Shown here piece after piece: positions 14,334-15,086 of a stretch of 15,086 nt of DNA. The stretch lies in NCBI GenBank assembly GCA_027317055.1, contig DAHVFK010000037.1:1-15086 (forward strand), written 5' to 3'. A program made the translations under genes and the position numbers. Position 1 is the first letter of the stretch, and the number at the start of each line of letters is the position of its first letter. A model generated the notes under the pieces. It did not search any database, was not told the origin of the DNA, and saw only the letters and a program-made list of their open reading frames with translations. Source of the DNA: Betaproteobacteria bacterium. GTDB lineage: Bacteria; Pseudomonadota; Gammaproteobacteria; Burkholderiales; SG8-39.

Positions 14334-14355
14334 TATTCAATAGACCTATTGAATA
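14334..14355. promoter_or_regulatory. Perfect 10-2-10 inverted repeat operator
   Basis: Arms TATTCAATAG (14334-14343) and CTATTGAATA (14346-14355) are exactly complementary around a 2-base centre. The core is TTCAA-N8-TTGAA. It covers the -10 and start region of the predicted minus-strand promoter of the desaturase and HTH-rhodanese operon. The size and symmetry suit a dimeric ArsR-family repressor. The likely owner is the HTH-rhodanese protein, because the site is repeated upstream of its gene. Confidence 0.7.
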
Positions 14356-14381
14356 GTGAGCCGTGAGGTCCGACGTGTCAA
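14353..14381 (-). promoter_or_regulatory. Predicted promoter of desaturase and HTH-rhodanese operon
   Basis: On the minus strand, TTGACA (14381-14376) and CACTAT (14358-14353) are 17 bases apart. The -35 is perfect and the -10 weak (3/6), so transcription would start near 14346, inside the perfect inverted repeat. A regulator bound to that repeat would block this promoter. Confidence 0.55.
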
Positions 14382-14392
14382 GAGGTGCCGGC

Positions 14393-14427
14393 TTGACACA
14401 ACGAGTACATTTCCATACTCTTGGAAA
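14393..14427 (+). promoter_or_regulatory. arsR promoter with operator dyad; possible leaderless start
   Basis: TTGACA (14393-14398) and TACTCT (14416-14421) are 17 bases apart. The -10 box is flanked by the perfect hexamer dyad TTTCCA (14410-14415) and TGGAAA (14422-14427), placing a repressor directly over it. This suits autoregulation by the ArsR that follows. The predicted transcription start (about 14428) is next to the ATG at 14429, so the mRNA may be leaderless or nearly so. Confidence 0.7.
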
Positions 14428-14428
14428 C

Positions 14429-14767
14429 ATGGAAACGAAGCAAGTGGTCGAAGCGCTCGCCGCGCTGGCGCAGGAAACGCGGCTGGCGGTGTTCCGCATG
14501 TTGGTCGAAGCCGGGCCCGCTGGGCTGCGGGCGGGCGAGATCAGTACCCGATTGAGGCTGCCCGCGGCCACGGCTTCGTTTCATCTCGCCCAACTCACCC
14601 GCGCCGGGCTGCTTGCCTCGCGCACGCAGGGGCGCTTCGTCATCTACTCGGCTGATTTCGAGCGCATGAATGTGCTGCTCGGCTTCCTCACCGACAACTG
14701 CTGCGGCGGCGAGTCCTGCGCGCCCGTGCCACAACCCGTGAAAACCATGAAAAGGAAAGCCTCATGA
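14429..14767 (+). CDS. arsR: ArsR-family arsenite-responsive repressor
   Basis: This 112-residue winged-helix repressor has the ArsR pattern ETRLAVFRMLVEAGPAG and a recognition helix in LPAATASFHLAQLTRAGL. The metalloid site is C-terminal: DNCCGGESCAP with Cys91, Cys92 and Cys97. This vicinal Cys pair plus a nearby Cys resembles the As(III) site of the Acidithiobacillus ferrooxidans ArsR (Cys95, Cys96, Cys102) rather than the Cys pair in the DNA-binding domain of plasmid ArsR. The ATG at 14429 is preferred over an in-frame upstream start at 14363, which would place coding sequence over the promoter. The stop overlaps the next start as ATGA, indicating translational coupling. It should repress itself and the ArsI/CadI-type gene and release on arsenite or a related thiophilic metal. 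Confidence 0.92.
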   Translation: METKQVVEALAALAQETRLAVFRMLVEAGPAGLRAGEISTRLRLPAATASFHLAQLTRAGLLASRTQGRFVIYSADFERMNVLLGFLTDNCCGGESCAPVPQPVKTMKRKAS

Positions 14768-15086
14768 AACGCCTGCACGTGCATCTCGGAGTCGCCGACC
14801 TCGAGCAGAGCATCCGCTTTTACTCCGCGCTGTTCGCCGCCGAGCCGAGCGTGAACTTCGCCATCTCGACCCGTGGCAAAAAGGCTGGCCTCGACCACCT
14901 CGGCATCCAGGCCGAAGATGATGCCGAGCTCGAGCAGCTCGGTGCGCGGCTCGCGCAACCCGACATGGCGGTGATGCCGCAGAAGAACGCCTCGTGCTGC
15001 TACCCCAAGAGGGACAAGTACTGGACCCTCGACCCGCAGGGCATCGCCTGGGAGTCGTTCCATACCCTCGATGCGATCCCCGTGTT
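14764..15086 (+). CDS. ArsI/CadI family VOC metalloenzyme, 3' end outside window
   Basis: The first 107 codons are present and the frame stays open to the edge. It starts KRLHVHLGVADLEQSIRFYS, a vicinal-oxygen-chelate fold strand with His7. It has His45 in LDHLGIQ, the conserved vicinal Cys78-Cys79 in ASCCYPKRDKYW, and Glu97 in PQGIAWESFHTL. These are the residues used by ArsI (a C-As lyase) and CadI-type proteins to bind Fe(II) and the thiophilic substrate. The region after AAEPSV joins directly to NFAIS. Relatives have about 15 more residues here (a D-Y-x-K-W-x-L type strand, from memory), suggesting an in-frame loss. It begins 4 bases before the arsR stop (ATGA), with AAAAGGA upstream. Whether the activity is cleavage of organoarsenicals or metal binding is not decided by the sequence. 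Confidence 0.85.
   Translation, partial: MKRLHVHLGVADLEQSIRFYSALFAAEPSVNFAISTRGKKAGLDHLGIQAEDDAELEQLGARLAQPDMAVMPQKNASCCYPKRDKYWTLDPQGIAWESFHTLDAIPV

Noticed and set aside
1..15086. Insertion sequence, integrase, attachment site, tRNA or rRNA
   Set aside because: No transposase or integrase motif, flanking inverted repeats with target duplication, or tRNA-like cloverleaf was found on either strand.

Overview
The window is GC-rich DNA, dense in genes on both strands, with proteins typical of a free-living proteobacterium. A beta- or gammaproteobacterium is my inference from the MerR-type regulators with 19-bp-spacer promoters, the TrkH, SCO and CcdA proteins, and the style of the ArsR/ArsI genes. 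No rRNA, tRNA, CRISPR array or transposase was seen. Nearly everything concerns metal and metalloid resistance or periplasmic thiol and copper chemistry, so this looks like an accessory heavy-metal resistance island.

Layout. (1) 1-2031, plus strand: the end of a multicopper oxidase, then a CcdA-type membrane thiol transporter, a class I SAM methyltransferase, and an unreported 43-codon small ORF joined to the methyltransferase by a GTGA overlap. (2) 2061-4827: a Zn/Cd/Pb P1B-type ATPase on the minus strand, divergent from a PbrR/CadR-type MerR regulator, with an overlapping 19-bp-spacer promoter and operator between them. (3) 4967-6421: a TrkH potassium channel subunit without a TrkA partner in view. 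(4) 6547-12686: a CueR-type promoter followed by ten closely packed plus-strand genes. In order these are a small Cys-rich membrane protein, CueR itself, a Met/Gly-rich exported protein, an Asp-box beta-propeller, a cytochrome c, a DUF411 protein, an ICMT/PEMT-like membrane methyltransferase, a DsbA-like thioredoxin, a membrane protein with a CAAC motif, and an SCO1/SenC protein. (5) 12718-14303, minus strand: a sterol-desaturase-type di-iron protein followed by an ArsR-type HTH fused to a rhodanese domain. (6) 14429-15086, plus strand: an arsenite-type ArsR overlapping (ATGA) an ArsI/CadI-family dioxygenase that runs off the window.

How the genes may work together. The ATPase would export Zn, Cd or Pb from the cytoplasm under its MerR regulator. 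The CueR-controlled operon reads as a copper-induced envelope module: metal-binding periplasmic proteins (Met-rich, DUF411, SCO) with redox proteins (cytochrome c, DsbA-like, the CAAC protein) that could handle copper and the disulfide damage it causes. The multicopper oxidase and CcdA upstream fit the same theme. The right end is a divergent pair of ArsR-type circuits. A back-to-back promoter region carries two different dyads, and one dyad pattern (TTCAA-N8-TTGAA) recurs just upstream of the HTH-rhodanese gene, which suggests an autoregulated thiol or sulfur-responsive switch.

The points most worth a second look are the ten-gene copper operon with an internal cueR, the CAAC membrane protein, the Cys-x-Cys inside an Asp box, the paired operators of the HTH-rhodanese circuit, the overlapped small ORF, and an apparent in-frame deletion in the ArsI/CadI-family gene.
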